The notes under the pieces are model-generated. The model ran no database searches. It was not told where the DNA came from and saw nothing but the letters and a program-made list of their open reading frames with translations. A program made the translations under genes and the position numbers. Below are positions 10,143-22,404 of a DNA stretch of 64,000 nt, piece after piece (positions within the stretch are counted from its first letter, which is position 1; each line of letters starts with the position of its first letter). This DNA comes from Populus alba (taxonomy: Eukaryota; Streptophyta; Magnoliopsida; Malpighiales; Salicaceae). The stretch covers positions 19,560,333-19,624,332 of the forward strand of contig NC_133293.1 in assembly GCF_005239225.2 (NCBI RefSeq), read 5' to 3'.

Positions 10143-13100
10143 ATGAAGAAACTATTCTTTTTCAGATCTTCTTCCTCCAATGATGGAAACAACAATACCA
10201 GTTCTCCACTGTCAGCAGATAAGCAAGTTTATTGGGAGGCACCATTGGAAGGTAAACCAAACAATCAAGATAATGATAATGCTCAGTGTAATTTTTGGAG
10301 CCCCAGGGGACTATTTTCAAAATCTGGAAAGCAAACATATGAAAGCCAGATCCCAAGCAACAGTTCGGGTCTTAGAAGGAGCCGCTCGTTGTCATCAGCT
10401 GCCTTTCTTGATGATGGGATGGGCCAGATGAATTTTTCTTGTACAAACGATGAAACTATATCTTCTTCTAGCAGTTCCAGTGGTGCTCATCAGCAACGTG
10501 ATCACTCATCTCGGTGAGACTTTTGATCTCATTAACATCAAGTTACAAGGATTCATTGACACCATTTAATGATCTTGAATACAAGCTTGTTTGCATAGCT
10601 CTTCTGTGCACTTTTTATTTGAATTGCTTATTGAGATTAATTCAAACTTTTTTCTGATTTATGACAGTAGGCGCAATCTTACTCCTGAGAGGCGAGCCAA
10701 GACAAAGCGATTTGAAGTGGCAGCTACTGGACTAGAGAGATCTGGTCATTCCAAATCTCATTATGATTCATCAGGAAATTCTTCTTCTAGTAATGTCTCA
10801 AGTAAAATTGTGGATCGCTACATTGATGGAGAACAGGAGCAGGAAATGAGCAAGCCCAAAAACTGTTCACAGAGAAATTTTACTGGAAGTGGAAATGCTG
10901 GTGGAAGACTTCCTCCACGAGTTCAATACACAGCCCCTGCTTCACCAGCAGATAACATCAAAGATAAGCCCAGGTCTCACTCATTTCGGGAACATAGAGG
11001 GACTCGACAGAAGTTTTCTTCAAGAAATTGGGTGGATAAGGGATTTGGCCACGAATCTCCACAGAAACTTGCAAGGAATGTCATGGAGAGGCTCTCCCAG
11101 GCTCGTGCTTATCCAAAATCAAGTTCTAAGAGTTATGACCGTGACATTCCTATCACAATTGAAGATGTCTACGGTGGATCAACAAATTCATACATGGATG
11201 TTCCTGCCCGAAAAAGCTACTCATTGGAGGAACCTTGTGAAACCATTAACGGTTACAATGGTGATGATTTCTCAGGCTTTCAGAAACAAAATTACTTCCT
11301 TGGAGATGATTTTGGGGATATGAACTCTGTTGGTAGTGGTGACATGGTAGATGTTGAACTACAACGAAGATCTAAAGAAGCTGAGGAGAGGATTGCCCTT
11401 CTTTCTGAAGAGCTTGAGCAGGAAAGCTTTCTCCAAGATAGTGGATTTGATGTTCCACCGTTGATGCAAACTATTCAAAGCTTAATAGAGGATAAGATAA
11501 GCTTGGCAATTGAAGTTTCAGGTCTTCTGAAATCTCGAATTGCTGACAGGGATTCTGCCAAGGAAGGTTTTCGATTAGCAAAGGCAGAATGGGAGGCAAG
11601 GAACCGGAGAATAGAGAAGGAGAAGAGTGAATTGCAGACAGCTCTGGAGAAAGAATTAGACAGAAGGTCAAGTGACTGGTCATCAAAGCTTGAGAAATAC
11701 CAGCTAGAAGAGCAAAGGCTTCGTGAACGGGTTAGGGAGCTTGCAGAGCATAACGTTTCACTCCAGAGGGAAGTATCTTCTTTTAGTGAGCGGGAAGCGG
11801 AAAACAAAAGTGTGATAACATATTCTGAGCAACAACTCAGGCACTTGACTTCAAAGGTGGAGGAAGTGAGTGATGAGAATCAAGATCTGAAACACAATCT
11901 TTCTGAGCTGCAAAACAAGTATGCAGTGGCTGAAGAAGATTTAGATTGTATTAAAAGGAATTTTGAAGAGAAGAACAAGGAGTGCAAGGATTTGCATAAA
12001 TCCATAACAAGATTATTAAGAACCTGCAGTGATCAAGAGAGGACGATTGGGGGGTTGCGGGAAAAATTTAGTGAGGATATTGAGAAGAAGACATCATTTG
12101 ACAAGTTTGATAAGCATGTGACACAAATGCAAATGGAGCAAATGAGGTTGACAGGAGTTGAACTGACTCTCAGGAGGGAGGTGGAATCTTATAGGCATGA
12201 AATTGATTCCCTTCGACATGAGAATATAAACTTACTGAAGCGCTTAAAGGGTAATGGTGAAGAGGTTGGTGCTTTAACTTTCAAGCTAGATAAGGAAATG
12301 TGGACACGTGTTTGCTGCCTGCAAAATCAAGGATTGTCTTTGTTAAATGAGAGCATCCAGCTTTCTGCTAAGTTATTGGAATACATCAAAGGGAAAATGG
12401 GCCACTTTCAAGAATTTAAGCAGGGTATGGAAGTTTTGGGGAATGGTTTAGATGGGCAGTTTATTGTTGAATCTGGTATGAAAGTTCAGGGCTTTAAGCG
12501 TGGAACTGAAAGCCTAACAAGGAGTTTGCAGACAATATCTTCTTTACTTCAGGAGAAGTCCAATCCTGGTGCTTCAAAATCTCATTTCCCAAGCAGTAAT
12601 GTCAATGGCTCTGAGAAACTTAATCATACTCCAGAGGTAGGTTGCTGTTTAAATCTGTTCTTGTAGCATGTGTTTCTTTTGATTTCTGCGGGTGATGGTC
12701 ATGATGCAAATATTTTCGTTTGATCTTTAATTTGGGTATTAAAAAGTTTACTGTTCATAAACTTGCTTTCAACCCTTAGTGCTATTATTGATGTTCTCTT
12801 TCATCTTCACAGGAATCTTTGAGATTCGAGCTTAAAGCTGAAACTTTACTTACAAGTCTGTTAAGAGAGAAGCTGTACTTCAAAGAGTCGGAGGTTGAGC
12901 AGTTGCAAGCTGAAATAGCAGCAGCAGTGAGAGGCAACGATATCCTCCGATGTGAAGTTGGGAATGCACTGGATAACCTTGCTTGTGTCTCTCATCAGCT
13001 GAAAAATCTTGACCTTCAGGTATTCCTAGATACCAACTCTGCAGCAAAAATCTTACGTTGCATATCACTTTATATGTTCATTTACACAGGGTGCTTTGCC

Positions 13101-14412
13101 AACATTGCTTGTGCGAAATGCATGTATAAAAACACTTAATTGTAAGATGATGCCTCAACTTGACGGGTTGAATTCTGGGTTGATTTGATTAGCTCGTAAT
13201 GTTCCCTAAGCTCTTTTCTATGCGTGATTGCCTTACCTATGATTTTGGTGAGTTGGGCTTCTGTAAGCTGAAATCTCTGTTTTGGAGGTGTAGTGATGTG
13301 CTGGCCTTGTGCAGCCTGTGATGATTGAAAGTTCTTATAAAGCAATTTCCTTCATTTTCGATGAATGGTGAAACTGGCATGAGACCTTTCTGCCCTCATT
13401 TTTCCACGATTGTTTTGATTGCCATTCTTAAAACCAGTTTGGTGTCAATCATTATCCTTTAATTTTAAAACAATATAAAACTTGTTATTTTAAATGCCTG
13501 CTTTTTGTTGTTTTTTCTTTCAGTTTAGTTTCTTTGCCATGGCATGATTCAATGTTAATGTACATTGAAAACTAACTTTGTTATGATGGACATCTTTGAC
13601 TTCACTGACTTGTTCACTCCCTTTTATTCTTTGGTCCATGTTGTGATCGGCTTTGCATTTTTTTGTCATATTGCATGAAAACAGTTGCCACTAAAACAAT
13701 TTAAAAAGTTTCCTTTTTATAGGATACCAAAAGCCAACAACATATTACCTTTTGGCACAGCAGTTTGTCAGACCAGTGATAATTTGAATTTTTTTACTTG
13801 TATTTTAAGTCTGGAGAAATCAGCAAAGAAGTATAATGAAGTGTTGTACCCAATTTGCTGTATGATGTCTCTTTGTAACTTCATTACTTGGGAGCTATTG
13901 TTATGCCTTAAGATTTGGTTACCAGTGTACAGTTAGAACATTTGAATTTTCTTGTTTTTTCCTTAATAATTATATCTCATAAGAAATAGAGCTTCTCGGT
14001 AACTACAGCTGTCTTATTATTTTGTTTGTCTTGGTTTTTTGCTTGGTTTTTTGCAGTCCTTTAATATAAGTAATGTTTTTGTCTTTTTTAACAGATGCTG
14101 AAGAAGGACAAGAATGTAGATCGGCTACAAAGTGACCTCCAAGCATCCGTGAAGGAATTAACAACGATTAGGGGGGTATTGGCCAAAGTTTCACAGGAGA
14201 GAGATATGATGTGGGAGGAAGTTAAGCAGTACAAAGAGCAGGATATGCTATTGAATTCAGAGATTAATGTATTGAAGAAGAAGATAGAGGCCCTAGATGA
14301 AGATAGTCTTCTTAAAGAAGGTCAGATCACAATCTTGAAAGACACCCTAGGTAGCAGGCCTTTTGATCTCCTTGGCAGTCCTAGCTGTACACGAGAATTC
14401 TTGCTAGAATGA
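10143..14412 (+). CDS. Large plant coiled-coil protein (CAP-Gly-linker-like, Arabidopsis AT2G39300/AT3G55060 type)
   Basis: Four coding exons join in phase: 10143-10513, 10671 (or 10668)-12636, 12813-13019 and 14095-14412, giving about 953 residues. The N-terminus MKKLFFFRSSSSNDG and the following Ser-rich, basic region (residues about 1-280) look disordered. It includes RNLTPERRAKTKRFEVAA and an SHSFREH segment. From about residue 330 to the end the protein is mostly heptad-rich coiled coil (EAEERIALLSEELEQES, SELQTALEKELDRR, RLRERVRELAEHNVSLQ). There is no enzymatic motif. My recollection is that the closest Arabidopsis proteins are annotated only as 'CAP-gly domain linker' or myosin-heavy-chain-like, so the function is unknown; a scaffold or cytoskeletal role would be a guess. 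The last intron (13020-14094) is long. Confidence 0.85.
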
Positions 14413-15557
14413 TTGCGTGGGAACTACTTTTTTTTTTCCTGGGTAGGGTGTGCAGGCACGTACTGTTTATAGTTTGAAATTGTGTTCTTGGGGTTTCTTT
14501 ACATTTCTTATACTTTCCTTTACTGCAAGCTTTGATGGGTAAAGATGTTAAAGCTTTGAAAAATCTACACACTATGATTCATTGTGTATACGCAGTTGGT
14601 TTCCTCGTTCCCTTATAACTATGAATAGATCTTTGCAATTTTAATTCTCTCTGGACCAGTGTGTCTGCTTGGTTCAGCTTGTTCACCGTGTAATGGCTGG
14701 AGCAGGAGGAATGGGTTCTGACTCCATGGTCGTTTTCTATCTTGCCAATTTGTTTCCAAATTTTTGTAAGAGTACAGTATACTTGATATTGTCTGGTGTT
14801 TGGTTTTAAGCTTCAAGATGTTCTGATCTCATCTTGAACTAATTATTTAATCTCGATTCCCTTGCTAAAAATTTGCTGGCAAATACATTGGGACCTCAGG
14901 ATCCAACCTAGAATCAGCAAGTCACAGGTCTGCTGCATCTCTATAGAAATGGCTAAAAAGGTTTGTTAGGTTTGCTGCATCTCTGGCTGGATTCCACACA
15001 CCGTCCTTCTGCGGGAGGATAGAGGCGGACGTTATGTAAAACAGAGGCTAAGCAAATGCTCCGAGATTCTATAGAAAAAGAGTTCCAACGGGCCAGAACT
15101 TAATTGTATTTTTCTCAAGAAGTAACACGGACTGGCTTTGGAGGCAAAAGCTCGAATGATTCTGCATTTTAAAAAATATTTTTAAAAAAATTATAAATTT
15201 TTTTATTTTAAATTAATTTTTTTTATATATTTTTATATCATTTTAATATACTAATATTAAAAATAAAATTTTAAAAATAAAAAATATATATTATTTTAAA
15301 ACATAATCATTATTATAATAACAACACCAAATAGGCTTTAAGTTCAAGGAAATACATTAAGTATACGTGTGCGTGATTTTGAAAAATACTCTCATCTTCC
15401 ATCTTCGTCAGGTAGTCACTCGAACTTCTAGTTAGTGCTAGAAAAATTAACTTAGAAATGTTTTTCATTTTGTAAATCAAGCAACGAGTTGGTATTATAA
15501 GGTCATATTTATAGAAAAAATATATTACAATAAAGGATAAAGCAACGCCAGAGTACA
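14413..15557. other. Gene-free interval with one MITE-like insertion
   Basis: The first part (to about 14800) is probably the 3' untranslated region of the coiled-coil gene. Around 15165-15335 lies an AT-rich block with the words ATTTTAATATACTAATATTAAAA and ACACCAAATAGGC (given in part), matching the AT-rich MITE-like family found elsewhere in the window. I see no gene. Confidence 0.4.
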
Positions 15558-16112
15558 TTAGGTTTCAAAGGTTGCAAAGTGAGGCATAAAACCTTCTTTA
15601 GAATGACAATAATCCAAGCCATACCAGACATTTTCAGGCACAAATCTTCTAAAATAGAACACATAAGAAACTGGTACTAAAGCACCGCTGCTCTCTTGAT
15701 GGAGCACCTTGACCCAGCCCGGTCTCCAATCATCAGTACCAACTTTCTTAAGGTACAATGAGCACACACTTTGCTTCATGCACGTTCCACTTGCCTCAAA
15801 CAAGTCTATGGCACATCTTTCAAATCCTCCATACGCACCGCCTTGTTTCTTAAAACCCTTTGGAGCATATAACAGCTTGGGGTTCTTTAGATGCTTCACT
15901 ATGATCAAGTCCCCTGCAGAATCACTGAACCTAACACTGATGTGATCTTTAGTTTCAGCAGATGGAGCACAAGTTGTTTCAATCTCAATTGAATATGAAC
16001 AGTTTTTTGATGACGATCCTTGGAGGGTGACATTCGTGGCATGGTTTAAAATGCTCAGAGAAGAAATTGTAATGGCTACAATGAAAAGGATCAGAGAGCT
16101 TGTTCTCCTCAT
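15558..16112 (-). CDS. Embryo-specific protein 3 (ATS3)-like secreted protein, PLAT/LH2-like fold
   Basis: A single-exon ORF of 184 residues. Residues 1-25 form a signal peptide (MRRTSSLILFIVAITISS), so the product is probably secreted. The rest matches the ATS3 family: NCSYSIEIETTCAPS, KDHISVRFSDSAGD, FERCAIDLFEASGTC, VCSLYLKKVGTDDWRPGWVKV and a terminal FVPENVWYGLDYC. At least six Cys occur at family positions (NCSY, TTCA, ERCA, GTCM, VCSL, DYCH) and could form disulfides. Compared with the usual family, there is an insertion after the second strand (residues about 75-93, with LLYAPKGFKKQGG). In Arabidopsis ATS3 is expressed in developing embryos; its biochemical role is not established. 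A TATA-like sequence and an RY-type motif lie just upstream. Confidence 0.85.
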   Translation of the reverse strand: MRRTSSLILFIVAITISSLSILNHATNVTLQGSSSKNCSYSIEIETTCAPSAETKDHISVRFSDSAGDLIIVKHLKNPKLLYAPKGFKKQGGAYGGFERCAIDLFEASGTCMKQSVCSLYLKKVGTDDWRPGWVKVLHQESSGALVPVSYVFYFRRFVPENVWYGLDYCHSKEGFMPHFATFET

Positions 16113-16155
16113 CGAAAATTGCTGTCTTGGTTCTAGCTAGTCTTCGTGTCGAGCT

Positions 16156-16169
16156 CATGCATATATATT
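16156..16169 (-). promoter_or_regulatory. TATA-like box overlapping an RY-type CATGCA motif upstream of the ATS3-like gene
   Basis: On the minus strand the sequence reads AATATATATGCATGAGC, about 45-60 bases before the ATG at 16112. It joins a TATA-like stretch to ATGCATG, the core of the RY/Sph element bound by B3 factors such as ABI3, FUS3 and LEC2 in seed genes. That the element is functional is inferred from the motif and the embryo-specific family. Confidence 0.4.
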
Positions 16170-17102
16170 ATTGGTTTTGCTAGGATATAAAGAAGAGGGG
16201 ACATAAAGGATCACTAAAAATGGTTTTGCTTTCGATAAAGGCAGGCATTTGTGGCAGTGTAAATGGGCCACTTTGAGAAAGAAGAGGGGATCCCTTTCAC
16301 TTTCAGCCGTGAAACGCTATCTTCTAACTGTTACAGATTCCGAGACTTGAAAAGAAATTCGGTGGCATCCCTTTCCAAAGATGGAACATAATTTTATTAC
16401 GGGGCTATTTTAGATGCCTCTTGTCCTCCGAGTTAACAATGATATTACATCTCACTTACTGAGTTGTGGAGCCCATATGAAAATAGCCTCTTCTTTTCTT
16501 TTTCTCGGTCCTATACCACAGTATTGCGCTCTCACTTTTTCTTCTTTTTGAACAGCACGATTTAAGCTTCAAAAGTAGGTGAATTAGTGGTATTTTTCAA
16601 TGATCCAGCTCTGGCACTAAAGCACATATTACTGCCTATAATTAGTCACGGGAAAGTGTCCATTTTCATCATAAATTAGGTTGGTTATACGCTTTAACCC
16701 TGAAAACAGAAAGAGAGTTAGGCACCTGATCCTGGTCTGCAAAGTAGACAGGCCTCCATAAGCACATCCGTCTCGGGCCTGAAGAGGCTTCAGACCCATG
16801 ACTACCCATAATAGATATTTCTCCCTCTCAAAATTAATGGTTAGCGGCCTCAATTCACATCTCTCTCTCTCCTTGATGCACGTAAAATTAGTTGTTACTT
16901 CTATCAAAAAATAAAAAAACCTCGGGCCGGTATATCAGCCATACCGAGCTCAGTGGTCGATTCTAGCAAAGCAAGAGACGACCTTTGCCAACAATGAAGC
17001 AACGTGCAGCATTGCAAATAGCAATCCCATCCATTATTGCATCTAAGGCCCCTGCATGACAATATCAATTCCACCCACAGTTGTATCGTAAATCATGCCA
17101 TG
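16170..17102. other. Gene-free interval between the ATS3-like and HMG-fusion genes
   Basis: It contains the distal promoter of the ATS3-like gene and, nearer 17100, the presumed 3' end of the HMG-fusion gene. No repeat or gene was recognised. Confidence 0.4.
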
Positions 17103-19492
17103 TTAACAATCAATCCTCCCTACTGATAAATCAAAGGTCAAAACCGTTTTTTCCCCAGCTCCATGTGATACAATATTCCCTTTGACATGGGAATCAACAG
17201 AATCCTTCAAAGCACCGAGGCGAGGCTGTCCTGAACACATAACAGCCCCTAACTTATCCTTGTGCAAGTGTTCATCGGCAGGCGTTTGACCAGGCAGAGT
17301 CTGGACAGTTTGCTCAGGTATCGCTTCAGTAGGAACTTCAGTGGCGTCCTCCTGGTCAGCCCCTCGACTATCATCATTGGGATGTGAAGGTTGAATATAT
17401 TCTGATGGTTCAAGTAGGCACACTTGCTGCCCAGCTATTGCTGACAGAACAGTCTCCTTAAATCTGGCCATGTCAGCACTCATTTTCTCCATGTAAAACA
17501 TCACCATATCTTTACGCAATTCGGCGAGTTCTTTATTCTTTGCAACCTGCAGCACGAAACAAATCCCAATTGTCAATGCTTGTTTATATTGGTAGATGAT
17601 GCATCATAGAAGGGAGCATCTTACAACTCACCGTAACACTGTGTGATGCCATAGCAGAAACACCTCTCGTAACCAGTTCAACCTATTTGTCATGAAAAAA
17701 GAGAAGTTGTTTATAAAAGAAATTCTTGAGTTTGCAAGATGCTTAGTAGGGTAAATGGAAAGCACGAATTTGAGAAAGGTGCTCTAATGCCTACCTTATC
17801 ACTGTCCATACCTCCAAGCTTGTATACCTTCTCAAACACGAGACTTTTGGCATCTTCATCCCAATCACAAATCCGAGGTGCTAGTCCACTTGCTCTTGGT
17901 AATTTAATTTGGCCAACATTGACATGCTCCAAGTAAAAGATCTACACAAAAATGCAAGTGTAACTATAGAGAAGCAAGATCACAACTAATTTGAAGTTGT
18001 GCGCATTAGTAGTCTATAAACGAACCCACCAACCAATACAATCATACCTCTAAAATGAGAAGACACCCAGTCAGCCGCTTAGCTTTGCTAGGCACAAAAT
18101 CGGTCTCGCTATATTTCTTAATTCCACTAACAAGGCCCTCCAAAGCATATTTTGCCCAATTGAGAGCACAGACAATTGAGAGATTTTTCAAGATGCCAAA
18201 GCATGATGGGCTGACATATACAGATGTGCTAGGCCGTATCACAGTAGAAATGGCATACAGAAGGAATTTTGCTTGAAACTCAGGACTGGCAGGGATTGAA
18301 GCCAGACTATCCCCCAGCTGACCAGCATGAATTCGATCTGAACCAAGGTTGTACGTCATGCGGGCATCCTCGTCGTTTCCAATAAATTGCTCCACGCTAA
18401 GCCCAGACGATGGCAGACCCAACAGCCACTCGACTCCACCAGGAGTTAATTTCAATCTCCCTCCATGAACCTCTAACTCACAAGATTGTATGTCAAACCT
18501 GGCAGCAAGATCTTCAATCACTTGGAACTTCCTTTTTTGCTTTTTAATATGCAAGAGCCCAGCAAGTCCAAGAGCATTAACTGCTTGAATCTGATCTTGA
18601 TCAAACATTTTGACAACTGCTGCAAACTTTCTCAACGAACACCGGGAATCAAGATATGCCTGGATGGTCAAAAGAACCATTAAAAAGTTATGGCACTTAG
18701 GCTTTGCCCAAGATCAAAATTAAAAATCATATTTGGATAACTAGTTAAATCTTCATAATTTTCAGCAGGCAAGCCCCAACCCAAATTACCTTCTTTGGTG
18801 CTTCAGGGCGCTCACCTCTCTCTTTTACATGATTTTTCCAAGCATCTTTCACTGCATCTTGGAATGGTCTCTTCTCCTCCTCTGGGAGTGACTTCCATTG
18901 CTTTGCGACATTCTTTGGAGCCTGAATCCAAACCCCCCACCCCCAACCGATAAACCAGTAAACACAATTGAAATATTCTGTTGAAGCAGTCGTGACATCT
19001 AAATTTCACGCAGAAAAGCTTACTTCAAACTTCTTGTACCTTCAATTTCTTCTTCCCCCCATTTTCCCTCTCTCCATCCAATCCTTTGCTCAAGCTAGAA
19101 TCACAAACACTCATCATAGTTAACACAAACAAAATACAAGTTGCCTAATAAAGGGATCAACTTTTTATTCCTCACAAACTCACTAATATTCAATGAAGCT
19201 GTTGTGAGGCCGCTTTTTTGACGTGCAGGATTCGTCCACCTCTATTTCATTTGCATTCTGCTTGCGTTTCTCAAGGGAATTGCATTGTGCTCCAGTCTGC
19301 GAGGCACTGGGATACAGTAAACACAAAAATATGCCAAGTAATCATTGTTAGAAACACCTCAAAGCACCGGTTTTAAGTGAAACAACCAGCTATTCAATAG
19401 ATTTTAACAAACCTTGGCTCTGCATTATCGGAACTTGATGCAGCCGCTGCATAAACACTTGGACTTTCTTGGGAATCTTCACCACCATCCAT
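17103..19492 (-). CDS. HMG-box protein fused to a plant transposon-associated (PMD/DUF1985-like) domain
   Basis: Eight exons join in phase on the minus strand: 19492-19413, 19306-19184, 19094-19040, 18921-18790, 18659-18048, 17941-17795, 17682-17632 and 17546-17103, giving 547 residues. The N-terminus is Ser/Ala-rich, followed by a basic stretch (LEKRKQNAN, SKKRPHNS). Residues about 62-125 resemble an HMG box: RPHNSFIEYL, then a Lys-rich insert, then PKNVAKQWKSLPEEEKRPF and DAVKDAWK. Residues about 131-380 match the globular domain common in Ulp1/transposon-type plant proteins: ALGLAGLLHIKKQKRKF, LTPGGVEWLLGLPSSGL, AKRLTGCLLILEIFYLEHVN and PRICDWDEDAKSLVFEK. A coiled-coil segment (NKELAELRKDMVMFYMEKM) and an acidic, Pro-rich tail follow. 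It is probably a nuclear DNA-binding protein. I do not know a named gene for it. The spliced structure with conserved phases suggests a host gene rather than a live transposon. Confidence 0.75.
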
Positions 19493-20010
19493 CACTGTGA
19501 TGATTAACATCGCCGTTAAAATAATTTTTCAAATAAAAAGCTTATCTCATTTCAGTTTCATGCATTTATTCTCATAAATTCAGTTATTTCTGACAAAAAA
19601 CAGCTTAAGGCGACGTTAATGCAATTCAAAAAACAATAAGAAATCCACAATTTGAATTACACTCTGCATTAAAGCATGAACAAAGAAATCCCTCAAAAGA
19701 AAAACCCGCAAATCAAAACGTAATTAACTATAAAACCCATGTTTATTTAGCGAAATTAAAGTGATTGAACATGTATCCAGAAAGGAAACGTGACACGAGA
19801 AGGACCTAATGATATTTGAGCAGCCAGTTTGCTATATAAGAAAACACGCACCTGGTATATTAGAGGAGAAGGTGGCGCACGGTGAAGAGCAGACAGCGAA
19901 AGCATCTGAAAACAAAAGTGAGAGTCCAGTCGAATGAATCTCAGTTTCAGTGTTTTTGCGAAAACGAAAGCCCTCTGCTGATACATTCGTGACCCGGAGG
20001 CCATTTGTCG
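19493..20010 (-). promoter_or_regulatory. Probable leader and promoter of the HMG-fusion gene
   Basis: An ATG at 20004 opens an 82-codon frame that does not join the main frame by an obvious splice, so I treat it as leader sequence or an upstream ORF. The main ATG at 19492 has GTG immediately before it. No clear TATA box was identified. Confidence 0.3.
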
Positions 20011-20334
20011 TTCGTCATTGCGCTAGTTTTTACAGTTTATTTTGAACAGGTAGATTTAATAAAAAAAATATTAATTTATTTTTTTAATTAAGATTTAGAT
20101 GATTTTGTTTATTAAATAAGTATTATTAGAATTATAGTTAATATATAATATACTACTAAACAGATTACTCTTGAATGACACGTCATCGGGAATCACAATC
20201 TTAGCCCTTGGGAATGCCAATTTGTCCCGGCCCAGCAGGTAACCGCTCCGATCCGTCCGGAAAACAAGTTCCTGTGCCCAGACCCATACGAGCCACATCC
20301 CAGCCCAAGCAAAATCTTTTTAGTTTTATCAGTA

Positions 20335-20660
20335 GTGGGCCATTGATGGGGCCTCGGGCCACCACCTCTGCTCCCCATTCGACAAAATAAATTGCTTTTA
20401 GGTGATTTTTATAGGTCTTGCTTTTGCTTCGGTGGTTGTCAAGTAGCGATCCATGAATAAGACTTGGATATTTATCTATTGTTTTTTATGGTTCCTAATC
20501 TCAACGGTTGAATAGTCGTTTTTTAAATAATTAAAAGGAACGTCGATGGAGCCTCGAACTGCCATCTGTATTCCCTGTTGAGCTAGATGTATAGTTTTTA
20601 GATGATTTTTGTAGGTCCAGCTTTCGTTTTTAGGTAGCAATCCATTATTTAGATTTGAAG
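20335..20660 (+). repeat. Diverged direct repeat, two copies about 205 bases apart
   Basis: Copy 1 (about 20342-20458) and copy 2 (about 20547-20655) share GATGGGGCCTCG / GATGGAGCCTCG, CTTTTAGGTGATTTTTATAGGTC / TTTTTAGATGATTTTTGTAGGTC (given in part), and AAGTAGCGATCCATGAAT / AGGTAGCAATCCATTATT. They are non-coding, with about 75-80% identity by eye. The family is unknown. Confidence 0.6.
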
Positions 20661-20900
20661 ATTTGATATATTTTATTATTATTCCTGGTTCGAACATTTT
20701 AGTAATATTTTCTTATTTTTCAAACAACTAAATAGCAGTTTTTATTTTTCATTGTTATATGTATGTTAAATCAATATACTATATTTTGTTTCATGCCAAA
20801 AGCACACCTTCATAACTCCAAATTCCCCAATATATTATAGCTCATCATGTAATACAATTATACACCAGCCATCATATAAATTACCTAAGAATTATTACAA

Positions 20901-21122
20901 TATTGTTTGTTCTTGTGTTTCAAAAGTATTTTTTTAAAATTTTAAATTTATTTTATTTTTATTTTTACTTCAAATTAATATTTTTTTTTTTGTATTTTTA
21001 AATCATTTTGATCCACTGATTTCAAAAATGATTTTAAAAAATAAAAAAAAATATCATTTTGATACATTTTCCAAGTGAAATGTATTTTGAAAAGCAACCG
21101 CAATCACGCTTCAAAACATGTT
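20901..21122 (-). mobile_element. Tourist-type MITE-like copy
   Basis: It contains the words common to this family: TTTTTAAATCATTTTGATCCA, CACTGATTTCAAAAATGATTTT and GAAAAGCAACCGCAATCACG (given in part). The limits are approximate and no target duplication was resolved. Confidence 0.5.
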
Positions 21123-21887
21123 TAATTCTAGCACGAGTCATAAAAGGTACATCCAAAGATTTAGCCCATGAGAAAAGACGGGTTTGCCCTTCTCTATTTT
21201 TTTTTATGAGGGTTAATTAGGTCTTTTCTTGGGTTTTATATACTATTTATTAATTTAATTGAGGGTACTAGGGTTTTTTTTTTCCTGACAAATTGAAATT
21301 ACTTGATTGCGTTTTAAAGATAAAATATTAAAATTTTGGAAACACTTACGTCACCTTAACCATTTTTTATGTTAGGTTAAAATTTTCTTGGTTCGCGGTG
21401 TGGTGCCAGTTACCAATACAGATTTAATTGAGTTGTTTTTGTGGATCACTTTTCTAGATTTATTATTTTTTTGTGATCTTTAATATTTGATTCATCACAA
21501 TTGACTTTTATAATTTATCCCGGTATGGGTTCCATAGGGTTATCATATTTTTCTCCATTGAATCGTGAATTTTACAGGTTTATCATAATTGATTCGGGTC
21601 AATTCAATATGCCACAATCTCAATATATTTTTATTAAATAATATGTCATCCAATATATTAATATTCGAGTATTTTAGAAGTTTTTATTTATCTAGCATGC
21701 ATTAAATTTTTTACTTCTTAATATCTTTATATTTTTTTAAGACTAGAAAAAAATGATTTAACTACTGTGAAACATAGGTCAAAAAACTAGTTGTCTATGT
21801 ACAGGATAGAAAATGGAGCTAGAAGGATAAAAAACTTTGGGTTAACATGTTAGAAAAAATCAACCCATCCCTAGTTCAATGAAGAAA

Positions 21888-22092
21888 CCGTTTGGGAACG
21901 TGATTGAAATCGCGTTTCCAAAAAATTCAATTTTTTTTTTGCTAAAATTTAATATGATTTGTATGTTTTAAATTGTTTTGATGTGCTGATGTCAAAAATA
22001 ATTTTTAAAAAATAAAAAAAATTATTAATATGTATTTTGGTACGAAAATTTATTTGAAAAACAACTATTACCATACTGCTAAACATACTTGA
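21888..22092 (-). mobile_element. Tourist-type MITE-like copy
   Basis: The left edge reads CCGTTTGGGAACGTGATTG. The interior has TTGTTTTGATGTGCTGATGTC and AAAAATAATTTTTAAAAAAT. The right edge reads CAACTATTACCATACTGC. It matches the copy at 63211-63412 in the same orientation and the copy at 62583-62794 in reverse. Confidence 0.6.
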
Positions 22093-22404
22093 AAACCTAC
22101 ACTTAAACCGGGGTATACTTGTTCCGGTCCAAAGCAACGGGAGGAAAGCAAAAACGCAATCCTGCCTGCTACCAATCTCTTAAGACAAGCCTATTGTTGC
22201 AAAGACGCCTTGTTTGTTGTTATGAATGACCACTCAATTTGGCATTACGTGACTTTAGCACCCTCGTTATATTCTGGAGTCTCTTCTATTACAGTAGCCT
22301 CTTTCACTACAATGCTGTCAAAATTCGGATTAATTCGTCTTCAAAGTTCAAACTATGGATTATAGAGAACAAATCACAGAGACATGTCCGCTGATAAATG
22401 AGAC

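Noticed and set aside
12819..13139. ORF continuing past the third coding exon of the coiled-coil gene
   Set aside because: It reads through a good GT donor at 13020 into the intron; the spliced frame continues at 14095 instead.
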